DNA of 64,000 bases. Origin: Pseudomonadota bacterium (GTDB lineage: Bacteria > Myxococcota_A > UBA796 > CAJQPC01). The DNA is taken from NCBI GenBank assembly GCA_024228935.1, contig JAAESX010000033.1, positions 103,731-167,730 of the forward strand, read 5' to 3'. Positions 44,731-53,509 of this stretch are shown here, one piece after another. The position numbers and the translations under genes are program-made. The notes below the pieces were generated by a model, which searched no databases, was not told the origin of the DNA, and saw nothing but the letters and a program-made list of their open reading frames with translations. Positions within the stretch are counted from its first letter, which is position 1, and every line of letters starts with the position of its first letter.

Positions 44731-46203
44731 ATGCTCCTGCTGCTTGCATGCGGTCCTCGCCTCGATGTGGCCCCGGCCGCCGACGACTGGTCCACCGAGG
44801 GCCCGGGCGGCCCAGCGGTCTCCTTCTCCGAGGCGGAACTGGGCGAGCCGTGCGCGTATCTGCTGGGCCAGGAGGGCGAGGCCGAACACCACAACCTCGT
44901 CGTCATGCACGACGGCTACCTGTTCATGCCGTGGGCGCCCGAGGATGGCGGCGGCGGCATCAGCTGGTTCGACGTGTCCGACCCGTGTGCGCCCGTGAAG
45001 GTGGGCGAGGGCTTCCACGAGGCCATGCGTGAGACCCACACCCTGGCGTTCGGCGAGGTCGATGGGCGCGAGTACCTGATCGTCGACAGCATCTGGGACG
45101 AGGGGGCCCGGGGCGGCATCGGGGTCTTCGACATCACGGACAAGACCTCGCCCGAGTGGGTCGGCGAGCTGGACCTGCCGGGGTTCTTCTACCCGGAGGC
45201 CTACTTCTGGGTGTCCCTGTCGACGTTCTGGCAGGGCGATGTGCTGTACGTCAGCACGGGGCTGCTCGGGGTCTTCCTGGTCGACATGAGCGACCCGACC
45301 AACCCGACGCTGCTGTCCGACGAGGCGGTCAAGGTCCCGACCCAGGTCACCGGGAGCTTCCACGTGATCGGAAATCTGGCGCTCGCCAGCAGCGCGGGCT
45401 CGTCCGCGACGTCGACCTTCGACGTGAGCGATCCGCTGGACCCCAGCCCGCTCCACACCTGGGACATCCGGGACAGCACGGGCGACGCGGTCGCGTACTA
45501 CTTCGCGAACGTCGGCGGAGCGTACGCGCTCTTCGCCCGCAAGGCCCAGGGCGGGGGACCCATCGTCTACGACCTGCGCGAGCCGCTCGAGCCGCCCTTC
45601 GTCGGGGACGCGCTCAACCTCGAGGCGGACGGCGGCTACGTCTTCCGCCACGAGGACGTGCTCTTCCAGGGCGAGTCCGAGTTCGCGTCGATCTACAGCT
45701 TCGACGATCCGTCCAACATATTGGAACTGTTCCGGTTCGAGCTGCAGGGCGACCTGGACACCCCGACGCCGATCGGGAACATCGCGGTGCTCTCGGTCGA
45801 CTCGGGCGCGGCGCCCGGCGAGGCGACCGCCATGGTCCCGTGGGCGACCGAGCCCGATGGCCGAGGTCCCGTGCTCGAGCTCACGTCTCCAAGCGACGGG
45901 GACATCCACGTCGCGACCACCGGCCGGATCGGGCTGTCGTTCGACGAGCTGCTCGAGGTCCGCAGCGGGCATCTGGGGAGCGTGCGCGTCTGGGACGAGG
46001 ACGGCGTGCTGATCCCGGGCCGGGTCCAGGTCCAGGAGTCCCTGGTGAACTTCACCCCGGATGACGAGCTGGTCTCGGACACCTCGTACTTCGTCGAGGT
46101 GCCCGCGGGCGGCATCGCGGACAGCTCGCTGAACGCCATGGCCGAGACGGTGCGGTTCGCGTTCTCGACGGGCGCCGAGGTCGTCGAGTGGCCCTCGGAT
46201 TGA
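44731..46203 (+). CDS. LVIVD-repeat propeller lipoprotein with Ig-like C-terminal domain
   Basis: 490 residues. MLLLLAC is the shortest lipobox signal in the window, with Cys at 7; no upstream standard start exists in this frame. Repeats such as ISWFDVSDPCAPVKVGEG, IGVFDITDKTSPEWVGEL and VFLVDMSDPTNPTLLSD are LVIVD units that build a surface beta-propeller (about 45-350). Residues about 375-480 look like a bacterial Ig-like SbsA-type domain (GRGPVLELTSPSDGDIHV, DTSYFVEVPAGGI). Its 3' end overlaps the cytochrome-like gene by 16 bases, so they are coupled. Confidence 0.85.
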   Translation: MLLLLACGPRLDVAPAADDWSTEGPGGPAVSFSEAELGEPCAYLLGQEGEAEHHNLVVMHDGYLFMPWAPEDGGGGISWFDVSDPCAPVKVGEGFHEAMRETHTLAFGEVDGREYLIVDSIWDEGARGGIGVFDITDKTSPEWVGELDLPGFFYPEAYFWVSLSTFWQGDVLYVSTGLLGVFLVDMSDPTNPTLLSDEAVKVPTQVTGSFHVIGNLALASSAGSSATSTFDVSDPLDPSPLHTWDIRDSTGDAVAYYFANVGGAYALFARKAQGGGPIVYDLREPLEPPFVGDALNLEADGGYVFRHEDVLFQGESEFASIYSFDDPSNILELFRFELQGDLDTPTPIGNIAVLSVDSGAAPGEATAMVPWATEPDGRGPVLELTSPSDGDIHVATTGRIGLSFDELLEVRSGHLGSVRVWDEDGVLIPGRVQVQESLVNFTPDDELVSDTSYFVEVPAGGIADSSLNAMAETVRFAFSTGAEVVEWPSD

Positions 46204-48158
46204 TCTGGCTGGCCTGCGCAGGCAGCGTCGATCTGCTGCAGGTCGACGCTGGAGGCCCGTACGTCGGCTTCGTAGGCCAGGAGATCGAGCTGGGATCAGG
46301 CTCGGTCGGAGCCGGGTTCACCTGGCGGTTCGGGGATGGTGAGTCGGCCGAGGGCGACGTCGTCTCCCACGCCTACCAGCAGCCCGGCAACTACTTCGCC
46401 TCGCTGACCGGGGTGTCCGAGGACGGGCGCGAGGAGACCGTTCAGGTCCCGGTGACCATCGTCTACGAGCCGCTGGACGAGGCCCCTCGGTCCAGCGCGG
46501 CGATGGTCGAGGGGGACGGGTCGCTGTTCGTCGTGATGCCGGACTTCGACGCGGTGGCCGTGGTCGACCTGGGCACGTCGGGGGTCACGCATCTGGAGAC
46601 CTGTGGGATGCCGCGGAGCGTCTCCTACCTGGACGGGCGGCTCGCCGTGGCCTGCATCGAGGACGACGTCATCGAGGTGTTCGAGGGCGCCGAGCGCGTC
46701 GATCGCATCGAGCTCCCCGTCGGAGCCCGGCCGTTCGGCGTGGTCTGGACGGGCGAGGGGCTGGCGGTGACGACCTGGCTCGGGCTCTGGATCGATGGCG
46801 AGTTCGTGAACGAGACAAGGGACTTGCGAGGTCTCGCGTCGGTCGGTGACACGCTGGTCTGGTCACGTCATCGCAGCCCGGACTCCGGAGGCGAGGTCTG
46901 GGTCGACCAGGAGTTCGTGACGCTGGAGTCCGACGCCGGACCGGACACGGACACCGACGCGCGCGGCCTGCCCTCGTACCTGCAGCGCATCGTCGTGCGT
47001 CCCGACGGTCGAACCGCCGTGCTGCCTGGCCTCAAGGCCAACATCGAGCGCGGCACGGTGCGGGACGGCCTCGATCTGACGTTCGAGACGACGACACGGG
47101 CCGAGCTCCGACAGATCGGGCTCGACGGGTCCCAGGTTGCCGAGCCGGAGTTCGACAACCGTGACCTGGCGCTCGCCGCGGCGTGGTCCCCGCTGGGGGA
47201 CCGGTTGTACGTGGCCCATGTCGGCGCCCGGATCATCGACGTGCTCGACGGGTTCACGATGCAGCGCATCGGTGGCGTGCAGCAGCTGGGGAACGGGCTC
47301 GACGGCCTGTGGGCCTCGGACACCGACCTGTGGGCTCACCAGCGGTTCGATCGCGAGGTCGTCCGCATCGACTTGGAGACGATGCGCGTCGTCGAGACCG
47401 TCGGGCTGCTCGTGGGCCTCGACGAGGTGCTCGACCCGCAGGTGCTGGCCGGCCAGAAGATCTTCTACGGCGCCTTCGACCGGCGCATGTCGGGGGACTC
47501 GTACATCAGCTGCGCGAGCTGCCACCTCGACGGCGATCACGACGGCCGGACCTGGGACTTCACGTCGCGCGGCGAGGGCCTGCGAAACACCAAGGCGCTC
47601 TGGGCGATGGCCGGCCAGGGTCCGCTGCACTGGTCGGCGAACTTCGACGAGGTCCAGGACTTCAACCGGGACATCCGCGAGTCCATGGGCGGGACCGGGT
47701 TCCTGAGCGACGAGGACATCGCCGAGACCGAGGAGCCCTTCGGCCCCTCGAAGGCCGGCCGCAGCGAGGACCTGGACGCACTCACCGCCTATGTCGAGTC
47801 GCTGGCCGACCATGTGCCGACCTCGCCGTTCTCGACCACCGATGGGGGGATCGCGGCGTGGCAGGCCGGCGGGTGCGGGGACTGCCACTCCGGCGAGCGG
47901 CTGACCGACAGCTCCGAGGACGTGGTGCTCTACGACGTGGGGACGCTCACAGACGACTCGGGCAGCCGGCTCGGCGAGGAGCTGGTGGGCATCGACACAC
48001 CGTCGTTGCTCAGCGTGTTCTACACGGCTCCCTACCTGCACGATGGGTCCGCAGAGTCGCTCCAGGAGCGGTTCGACGCCGATGTTGGGGGGCAGCACGG
48101 GGCGCCGCTGAGTGCCGAGGAGACGGACGCCTTGATCGGACACCTGCTGTCGCTCTGA
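46188..48158 (+). CDS. PKD-domain lipoprotein with propeller and two c-type haem sites
   Basis: 656 residues from GTG 46188, with lipobox [10 protein letters not shown] (Cys at 10). A PKD domain follows (about 15-90; [26 protein letters not shown]), then a YncE-like propeller (about 100-420) and a C-terminal di-haem module of the cytochrome c peroxidase/MauG type: haem motifs CASCH near 444 and CGDCH near 564, each preceding conserved features ([18 protein letters not shown]). It would be an outer-membrane-attached electron carrier or peroxidase in the periplasm or outside. The partner LVIVD lipoprotein is coupled upstream. Confidence 0.85.
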   Translation: MALGLIWLACAGSVDLLQVDAGGPYVGFVGQEIELGSGSVGAGFTWRFGDGESAEGDVVSHAYQQPGNYFASLTGVSEDGREETVQVPVTIVYEPLDEAPRSSAAMVEGDGSLFVVMPDFDAVAVVDLGTSGVTHLETCGMPRSVSYLDGRLAVACIEDDVIEVFEGAERVDRIELPVGARPFGVVWTGEGLAVTTWLGLWIDGEFVNETRDLRGLASVGDTLVWSRHRSPDSGGEVWVDQEFVTLESDAGPDTDTDARGLPSYLQRIVVRPDGRTAVLPGLKANIERGTVRDGLDLTFETTTRAELRQIGLDGSQVAEPEFDNRDLALAAAWSPLGDRLYVAHVGARIIDVLDGFTMQRIGGVQQLGNGLDGLWASDTDLWAHQRFDREVVRIDLETMRVVETVGLLVGLDEVLDPQVLAGQKIFYGAFDRRMSGDSYISCASCHLDGDHDGRTWDFTSRGEGLRNTKALWAMAGQGPLHWSANFDEVQDFNRDIRESMGGTGFLSDEDIAETEEPFGPSKAGRSEDLDALTAYVESLADHVPTSPFSTTDGGIAAWQAGGCGDCHSGERLTDSSEDVVLYDVGTLTDDSGSRLGEELVGIDTPSLLSVFYTAPYLHDGSAESLQERFDADVGGQHGAPLSAEETDALIGHLLSL

Positions 48159-48196
48159 CGGGAGAGGTTAGGAGCGCTCCTCGCTGGAGGTCGCCC

Positions 48197-48853
48197 GTGC
48201 CCATCGTCTCCCCCTCGATCCTGTCCGCCGACTTCGCCAAGCTCGGCGAGGAGATCGCGTCGGTCAGCACCGCCGACTGGATCCACGTCGACGTCATGGA
48301 CGGTCGGTACGTGCCGAACATCACCATCGGCCCGCTGATCGTCGAGGCCGCGCGCCGCTCGACGACGCTGCCGCTCGATGTGCACTTGATGATCGTGGAG
48401 CCGGACCGGTACGTGGAGGACTTCCGCAAGGCCGGAGCTGACTGGATCACCGTGCACGCCGAGGCGAGCGTCCATCTGGACCGAAGCCTGCAGCTCATCC
48501 ACTCGACCGGCGCCAAGGCGGGCGTGGCGCTGAACCCGGGCACGTCCGAGACGGTGCTGGACTACGTGCTCGAGCAGTGCGACCAGGTGCTCGTGATGAG
48601 CGTCAACCCGGGCTTCGGCGGGCAGAGCCTCATCGAGAGCGTCTTCCCGAAGATCGAGCGCATCCGGACCCGGATCGAGAAGCTCGGCCTCGACACCGTC
48701 ATCCAGGTCGACGGCGGCGTGAAGACCCACAACGCCTGGCGCTTCGTGGACGCGGGAGCGCACGCGCTCGTCAGCGGGAGCGGCGTCTTCAAGGCCGAGA
48801 ACCGCAAGGCGGCCATCGCGGCGATCAAGGCGGCGGAGCGTCCGAGTTCGTGA
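48197..48853 (+). CDS. rpe: Ribulose-phosphate 3-epimerase
   Basis: 218 residues from GTG 48197, with GGAGG 6 bases upstream. Interconverts ribulose 5-phosphate and xylulose 5-phosphate in the pentose phosphate pathway. TIM-barrel motifs are intact: SILSADF, HVDVMDG with the Asp acid/base, [15 protein letters not shown], and QVDGGV for the second Asp. Its stop overlaps the ACP start (GTGA, 48850-48853), so it heads the biosynthetic operon. Whether this is functional linkage or chance is unknown. Confidence 0.93.
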   Translation: MPIVSPSILSADFAKLGEEIASVSTADWIHVDVMDGRYVPNITIGPLIVEAARRSTTLPLDVHLMIVEPDRYVEDFRKAGADWITVHAEASVHLDRSLQLIHSTGAKAGVALNPGTSETVLDYVLEQCDQVLVMSVNPGFGGQSLIESVFPKIERIRTRIEKLGLDTVIQVDGGVKTHNAWRFVDAGAHALVSGSGVFKAENRKAAIAAIKAAERPSS

Positions 48854-49119
48854 GTGACGACGCCCTGAAGCTGCGCCTGAAGGAGATCATCCTCGAGGTC
48901 TGTGACCTCGAGGGCGAGCTCTCGCCGGCGGACATCCAGGACGACGGGCAGCTCATCAACGCGGACAACGGGCTCGACCTGACCTCGCTGGACGCGGTCG
49001 AGATCGCCTCGGCCATCGAGTACGAGTTCGGCGTCCGCATCCAGGACCTCTCGGCCGCCAAGAAGGCATTCCGCTCCATCGACACCCTCGCCGCCACCGT
49101 CGCGGCGGCCCGCGCGTGA
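48850..49119 (+). CDS. Acyl carrier protein
   Basis: 89 residues from GTG 48850. A four-helix ACP; the phosphopantetheine Ser lies in [15 protein letters not shown], where the usual Asp-Ser-Leu is Thr-Ser-Leu. It would carry the growing chain for the ketosynthases that follow. The size and the Thr differ from a primary-metabolism AcpP, suggesting a dedicated carrier like those in aryl-polyene and dialkylresorcinol clusters. It overlaps rpe and the ketosynthase gene by 4 bases each. Confidence 0.87.
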   Translation: MSDDALKLRLKEIILEVCDLEGELSPADIQDDGQLINADNGLDLTSLDAVEIASAIEYEFGVRIQDLSAAKKAFRSIDTLAATVAAARA

Positions 49120-50270
49120 GGATTCGTGCCGTCTCCGGGGAGCTGGGCATCGTCGGTTGGGGGAGTGTCAGCGCGCTCGGCGTGGGCACCGCCGTGGCCG
49201 TCCAGGCCCTGCGCGAGGGTCGACGTGGGCTCGCCACCCCGCGGCACTCGGTCCATCTGGTGCCGACCACCGATGGCGACCCGCTGGTCGGCGAGGTCCC
49301 CGTCGAGCTGGGTCCGTTCCAGCGAGCCCGCCAGCTCGTCCGCATGGCGGTCGACGAGGCATTGGCCATGGCGCCGGCGTTCATGGGCGTCACCGGGGTG
49401 TTCTGCGGCACGACGGGGGGCTTCTTCGTCGACGGCGAGGTCGAGCTCTGGGAGGCCCGGAAGAGCGATCCCACGGCGCTCCCGACGTTCGGTCAGCGCG
49501 GCCCCGGCGAGGTGGCCGAGGCGGTCGCCGAGCAGGTCGGTGCCGCCGGCCCGGTCCTGACGTACTCGATGGCCTGCACCTCGTCTGCCGCGGCGCTGGC
49601 CGCAGCCGGGGACCACCTCCGGGCGGGGACCTGTGAGCGCGCGATCGTCGTCGGCTTCGACCTGCTCAGCTCGCTCACGCTGCACGGATTCCGGGGCTTG
49701 ATGCTGGTGGACCCGGCGCCCTGCCGGCCGTTCGACGCCACCCGAGCCGGGCTCCAGCTGGGCGAAGGCTGCGGCGTACTGGTCGTGCAGAAGGGGCCGG
49801 GCCGGTTCCTGCTGCGCGGCGCCGACAACTGCCTGGACACCGCCCATCTGACGGCCAGTTCGAGCGATGGGTCGACGGCGGCTCGCGTGATGATGGGCGC
49901 GATGAAGCGGTCCGGGACGAACCAGATCGACACCGTGAAGGCGCACGGGACCGGGACGCGGGACAACGACCAGGCCGAGGGTCGCGGTCTGGCGAGCGTC
50001 TTCCAGCGGGCCGACTGGGTGCCGGCGTTCGCGTCGCTGAAGGGAGCGCTGGGACACACGCTCGGGGCGGCTGGGGCGCTCGAGACCGTCCTGTGGCTTG
50101 CCTGCCTCGAGGCCGGGTTCGTGCCGGCGTCGGCGGGCTTCTCGGAGATCGACCCGGAGATGGGTGTCCGGCCGCTGACCGAGCCGATCCCGGCGCCGAG
50201 GGGCCACCACCTGTTCAACGCCTTCGGGTTCGGAGGCAGCTGCGTGTCGCTGGTGATCTCCGATGGCTGA
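49116..50270 (+). CDS. Beta-ketoacyl-ACP synthase (KAS II/KS-like)
   Basis: 384 residues from GTG 49116. The thiolase-fold ketosynthase is intact: nucleophile Cys in MACTSSAAA near 153, His in KAHGTGT near 276, His in GALGHTLGAAG near 313, and a C-terminal FGFGGSCVS loop. It condenses acyl and malonyl units on ACP. Because the next gene is a Cys-less truncated ketosynthase, the pair looks like the KS/CLF heterodimers of aryl-polyene and type II polyketide systems. It overlaps the ACP stop (GTGA) and the next gene by 8 bases. Confidence 0.88.
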   Translation: MRIRAVSGELGIVGWGSVSALGVGTAVAVQALREGRRGLATPRHSVHLVPTTDGDPLVGEVPVELGPFQRARQLVRMAVDEALAMAPAFMGVTGVFCGTTGGFFVDGEVELWEARKSDPTALPTFGQRGPGEVAEAVAEQVGAAGPVLTYSMACTSSAAALAAAGDHLRAGTCERAIVVGFDLLSSLTLHGFRGLMLVDPAPCRPFDATRAGLQLGEGCGVLVVQKGPGRFLLRGADNCLDTAHLTASSSDGSTAARVMMGAMKRSGTNQIDTVKAHGTGTRDNDQAEGRGLASVFQRADWVPAFASLKGALGHTLGAAGALETVLWLACLEAGFVPASAGFSEIDPEMGVRPLTEPIPAPRGHHLFNAFGFGGSCVSLVISDG

Positions 50271-51024
50271 GGTCGGCATCCACAGCTGGTCGACGGTCGA
50301 CGGCGACATCCGCGAGCTGCACAAGGCCATGTTCGGGCGCGGTTTCCGCCGGATCGGGCGCTATGTGAAGCTCGCCCAGGTCGCGGGCGCGCGCACCATC
50401 GAGCCACTCGACGAGAAGAAGCGGCGGGATGTCGGCGTCTTCCTGGGCACCGGGCTCGGAAACACAGCGGACATCGTCCCGCTCGCCCAGGGGATCCTCG
50501 ATCCAGAGCGGTCGCGCGTCTCGCCCATCGCGTTCGCCGGATGCGTGGGCAACGCCGCGGCGTTCTTCGTCGCGCGCGCGCTGGGCACCCAGGGTCCGAA
50601 CGTGACCGTGTCCCAGGAGGAGCTGTCGTTCGAGGGAGCCCTGATGGACGCCTGGATCCAGCTGCGGGCTGGACAGCTCGAGTGGGCCCTCGTGGGTGGC
50701 GTCGACGTCCGCAGCGGCGATGACGACGAGCAGCGCTCGCGTATCCACGCGCCCGATGCGGCGGGAGACATCTCTGATGGGGCAGCGTTCGTGCTCCTGG
50801 GCCCGGCCCGCGAGGGACAGCCTGTGCTGGAGAGCGTGGCGATGGGCTCGACGGTCCCCACCGATGGCGTGCGGTGCTGGCGCTTCCCGGACAGCGACGA
50901 GGGTCGGCTCTCCCCGACGGCGTCGGCCCTGCGGATGGTCGACCTGCTCGAGGCGGGTGGGTCGTTCGCCCACGTCCAGCGCTCGTCGCGGGGGACGGTC
51001 GGTCGCATCCAGGTGCGCGCATGA
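50263..51024 (+). CDS. Ketosynthase-like chain-length-factor-type protein (no active-site Cys)
   Basis: 253 residues, the length of the stand-alone Ketoacyl-synt_2 proteins that accompany KS genes in aryl-polyene clusters (ApeC type) instead of a full 400-residue synthase. The KS N-domain pattern is visible (GVFLGTGLGN, FAGCVGNAAAFFVARALG, WALVGGVDV), but the segment before GALMDAW, where the nucleophile should be, reads VSQEELSFE with no Cys. It would set chain length or stabilise the KS partner at 49116. It overlaps the KS stop and is followed by an ATGA overlap at 51021-51024. Confidence 0.78.
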   Translation: MAEVGIHSWSTVDGDIRELHKAMFGRGFRRIGRYVKLAQVAGARTIEPLDEKKRRDVGVFLGTGLGNTADIVPLAQGILDPERSRVSPIAFAGCVGNAAAFFVARALGTQGPNVTVSQEELSFEGALMDAWIQLRAGQLEWALVGGVDVRSGDDDEQRSRIHAPDAAGDISDGAAFVLLGPAREGQPVLESVAMGSTVPTDGVRCWRFPDSDEGRLSPTASALRMVDLLEAGGSFAHVQRSSRGTVGRIQVRA

Positions 51025-51932
51025 CGAAGCGCGTCCTGGTGCTCTGGTTCTCGCAGTCCGGCCAGCTCGGTCGGGTGGCCGAGGCGTTCACCCAGCCGCT
51101 CACCGACGCGGGCCACGAGGTCTGCTCGGTCGAGCTCAAGCCTCTGGAACCCTTCCCATTTCCGTGGAAGGTGACCCAGTTCTTCGGCATCTTCCCGGAG
51201 ACCGTGCGCGAGGTCCCCGTCGCATTGGAGCCGGTGCAGATCCCGGACGGCCCCTGGGATCGCGTCATCCTCTGCTCGCAGATCTGGTTCCTGTCGCCCA
51301 GCGCGGTGGTGGCCAGCTTCCTGCGCAGCGACGCGGCCGCCGTGCTCGACGGGGTGCCCGTCCTGACGCTCATCGGCTGTCGCAACATGTGGGTCAACGG
51401 CTGGAGACGGCTCGTCCGGCACATCGAGGCGCGCGGCGGACGGGTGACCGACCGGGTGGTCGTGACGCACTCCGGAAGCATCTTCGCAAGCTATTTCAGC
51501 ACTCTGGCGTGGATGCTCACTGGGAAGCGCGAGACCAACGTGCTCCCGAAGGCGGAGATCGACGAGAGCCGCTTCGGCTGGCTCGCCGAGCTGGGGGCCC
51601 AGGCCGCGACGCGACTCGATCAGGACGTCCTGTTCCCGGACACGACGACCGCCAGCGTGAGCCACATGCATGCGCTCGGAGAGCAGTTCGCGGCCCGCCT
51701 GTTCCCCTTGCTCGCGGCGGTCTACGCGGCGACCTCGTCTCCGGGGTCGTTCCTCCGGCACCTGTACGCCGTGAACCAGATGACGCTGACCATCTCGCTG
51801 GTCTTCCTGCTGCTCGTGCCCTGCTTCGTGACCCGGCTGCTGTTCGGTCGCTGGCTCGACCCCTGGCTCGAGCGACTGGCCACGCTCCCCCTCCACGGAG
51901 ACACGCCTGGGCAGAGAGCGCTGACCGGTTGA
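51021..51932 (+). CDS. DarA-like dialkylresorcinol condensing enzyme (flavodoxin-fold)
   Basis: 303 residues. N-terminal flavodoxin-like start VLVLWFSQSGQLGRVAEAF, followed by SQIWFLSPSAVVASFL and LIGCRNMWVNGW; a hydrophobic segment lies near 255-285 (TISLVFLLLVPCFVTRLLF). This composition and the SQSGQ start match proteins annotated as dialkylresorcinol condensing enzyme DarA, which cyclise and aromatise two joined beta-ketoacyl chains in Bacteroidetes flexirubin and Photorhabdus/Pseudomonas dar clusters. The KAS III next to it supports this. The assignment is from memory of the family, not a search. Confidence 0.7.
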   Translation: MTKRVLVLWFSQSGQLGRVAEAFTQPLTDAGHEVCSVELKPLEPFPFPWKVTQFFGIFPETVREVPVALEPVQIPDGPWDRVILCSQIWFLSPSAVVASFLRSDAAAVLDGVPVLTLIGCRNMWVNGWRRLVRHIEARGGRVTDRVVVTHSGSIFASYFSTLAWMLTGKRETNVLPKAEIDESRFGWLAELGAQAATRLDQDVLFPDTTTASVSHMHALGEQFAARLFPLLAAVYAATSSPGSFLRHLYAVNQMTLTISLVFLLLVPCFVTRLLFGRWLDPWLERLATLPLHGDTPGQRALTG

Positions 51933-51959
51933 CCCGGGCCGGTTAAGAACGGGTCCGCC

Positions 51960-53108
51960 ATGGCCGACGCCTTCATCAACGCCGTTGCTTCGTTCCTTCC
52001 GGGAGATCCGGTGGAGAACGAGGACCTGGAGCGCGTCCTCGGCGAGCTCCCCGGTGGGCCGTCTCGCCTGAAGGGCAAGATCCTCCGGAGCAACGGCATC
52101 GTCCGGCGGCACTAGGCCTATGACCGGGAGACCGGCGAGGTCACGCACAACGCCGCCCAGCTCGCCGCCGAGGCCGTTCGGGATGTCGCCAGCAAGGGCG
52201 GCATCGCGGTCGAGGACATTGAGACCCTGGCCTGCGGGATCTCGCTGCCCGAGCACCTGACGCTCGGCCACGCGAGCAGCGTGCATGGCGAGCTCGGCAC
52301 CCATTCATGCGAGATCGTCAGCACCCACGGTGTGTGCTGCGCGGGGGTCACCGCGCTGAAGTACGCCGCGATGGCGGTGAAGACCGGCGACGTGCGTACG
52401 GCCGTGGCGACCGGCACCGAGCGGGCCAGCAGCCTGTTGCACGCGAAGCACTTCCGGGCCGAGCTCGACGCGCGTCGCGATGACGAGGACAACCCGTACA
52501 TCGCCTTCGACCAGGAGTTCCTGCGCTACATGCTCAGCGACGGGTCGGGGGCGGCGCTCGTCCAGGACCAGCCGCGTGGCCTGGCGCTGCGGGTGGACTG
52601 GATCGACATCGTCAGCTTCGCCCACGAGCTGCCCACCTGCATGTACATGGGCGCCAAGCGGACCGAGGACGGCGGCCTGCGGGGCTACCGGGATGCTGGG
52701 ACGCTCGAGGACGCGCTGCGCGAGGGCTACTTCAACCTCCACCAGGACGTGAAGGTCCTGGGGCAGAACATCGTGACGGTCAGCACCACGAAGACCCTCG
52801 AGGTCCTGAAGAAGAAGCGTGGCTTCACCCCCGACCAGATCGACTGGGTCGTGCCGCACTACAGCAGTGAGTTCTTCCGCGCGAAGTCCTACGACGAGCT
52901 CGTCCGCAGCGGCTTCGAGATCCCTTACTCGAAGTGGTGCTCGACCCTGACCGAGCGAGGGAACACCGGCTGTGCCTCGGTGCTCATCATGCTCAACGAC
53001 CTGCTCGAGTCCGGTCGCGTCGAGCCGGGCCACCGGGTTGTCCTGATGGTCCCGGAGAGCGGTCGCTTCTCGGCGGCCTGGGCCATGCTCACGGCGGTCC
53101 AGGCGTGA
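51960..53108 (+). CDS. DarB-like beta-ketoacyl-ACP synthase III, interrupted by an in-frame TAG
   Basis: 382 codons from ATG 51960 to the TGA at 53106-53108. The frame matches a KAS III of DarB type from end to end: AVASFLPGDPVENEDLE, LGELPGGPSRLKGKILRSNGI, then R-R-H-stop-A-Y-D where relatives have Arg-Tyr-Tyr-Ala. Codon 52 is TAG (52113-52115) in place of a probable Tyr. The catalytic Cys (GVCCAGVTA), His (VVPHYSSEF) and Asn (GNTGCASVL) are all present downstream. Without readthrough, translation would end after 51 residues; a restart at ATG 52281 would lack the N-terminal third. It lies 27 bases after the DarA-like gene and overlaps the next gene (GTGA). Confidence 0.8.
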
Positions 53109-53509
53109 AGAAGGACGACGTCCCCCAGGACGGCGGCGCCGTCTACGAGGGGACGCTCCGGCGCGTCACGTACGCCGTCGGCGAGGACGGCTACGAGCCC
53201 GTGAAGTCCATCGGTTGGGAGGCCGAGATCGCGGCGACCGAGGTGTCGCGCGAGTTCGACAACGAACGGATCACCGAGGCCTGGGAGGCCGCGCGCTCGG
53301 GGGCCACGAGCCCGCTGCCCTATCACATGGCCGTGGCCCGGATGGACGACCCGCTGCTGAGCGTCGAGACCGGGTTCTGGCGGCTGCGCATCCGGTGGGA
53401 CAAGAAGGCGTTACCGAACGATTCAAGCAGGTTGCGGCGGTACTCGGACGCCCTCGGCATCTCGGTCGAGGCGCTCATGAGCCTGCCCGATGCACCGGAG
53501 CTCCTGTGA
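53105..53509 (+). CDS. Small conserved-looking cluster protein of unknown function
   Basis: 134 residues from GTG 53105, overlapping the KAS III stop (GTGA). No signal or membrane segment. Features: RVTYAVGEDGYEPVKSIGWEAE, AWEAARSGATSPLPYHMAVARMDDPLL and a C-terminal helix ending RRYSDALGISVEALMSLP. Similar-sized proteins with a GWE motif and a helical end accompany DarB in some dialkylresorcinol-type clusters as far as I recall; no activity is known. A helper for the condensing enzymes is the simplest idea. Stop overlaps the BtrH-like start. Confidence 0.75.
   Translation: MKKDDVPQDGGAVYEGTLRRVTYAVGEDGYEPVKSIGWEAEIAATEVSREFDNERITEAWEAARSGATSPLPYHMAVARMDDPLLSVETGFWRLRIRWDKKALPNDSSRLRRYSDALGISVEALMSLPDAPELL

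Noticed and set aside
52113..52115. TAG as pyrrolysine
   Set aside because: TAG ends several other intact genes here, the replaced residue is Tyr in a KAS III family that does not use pyrrolysine, and no downstream element is evident.
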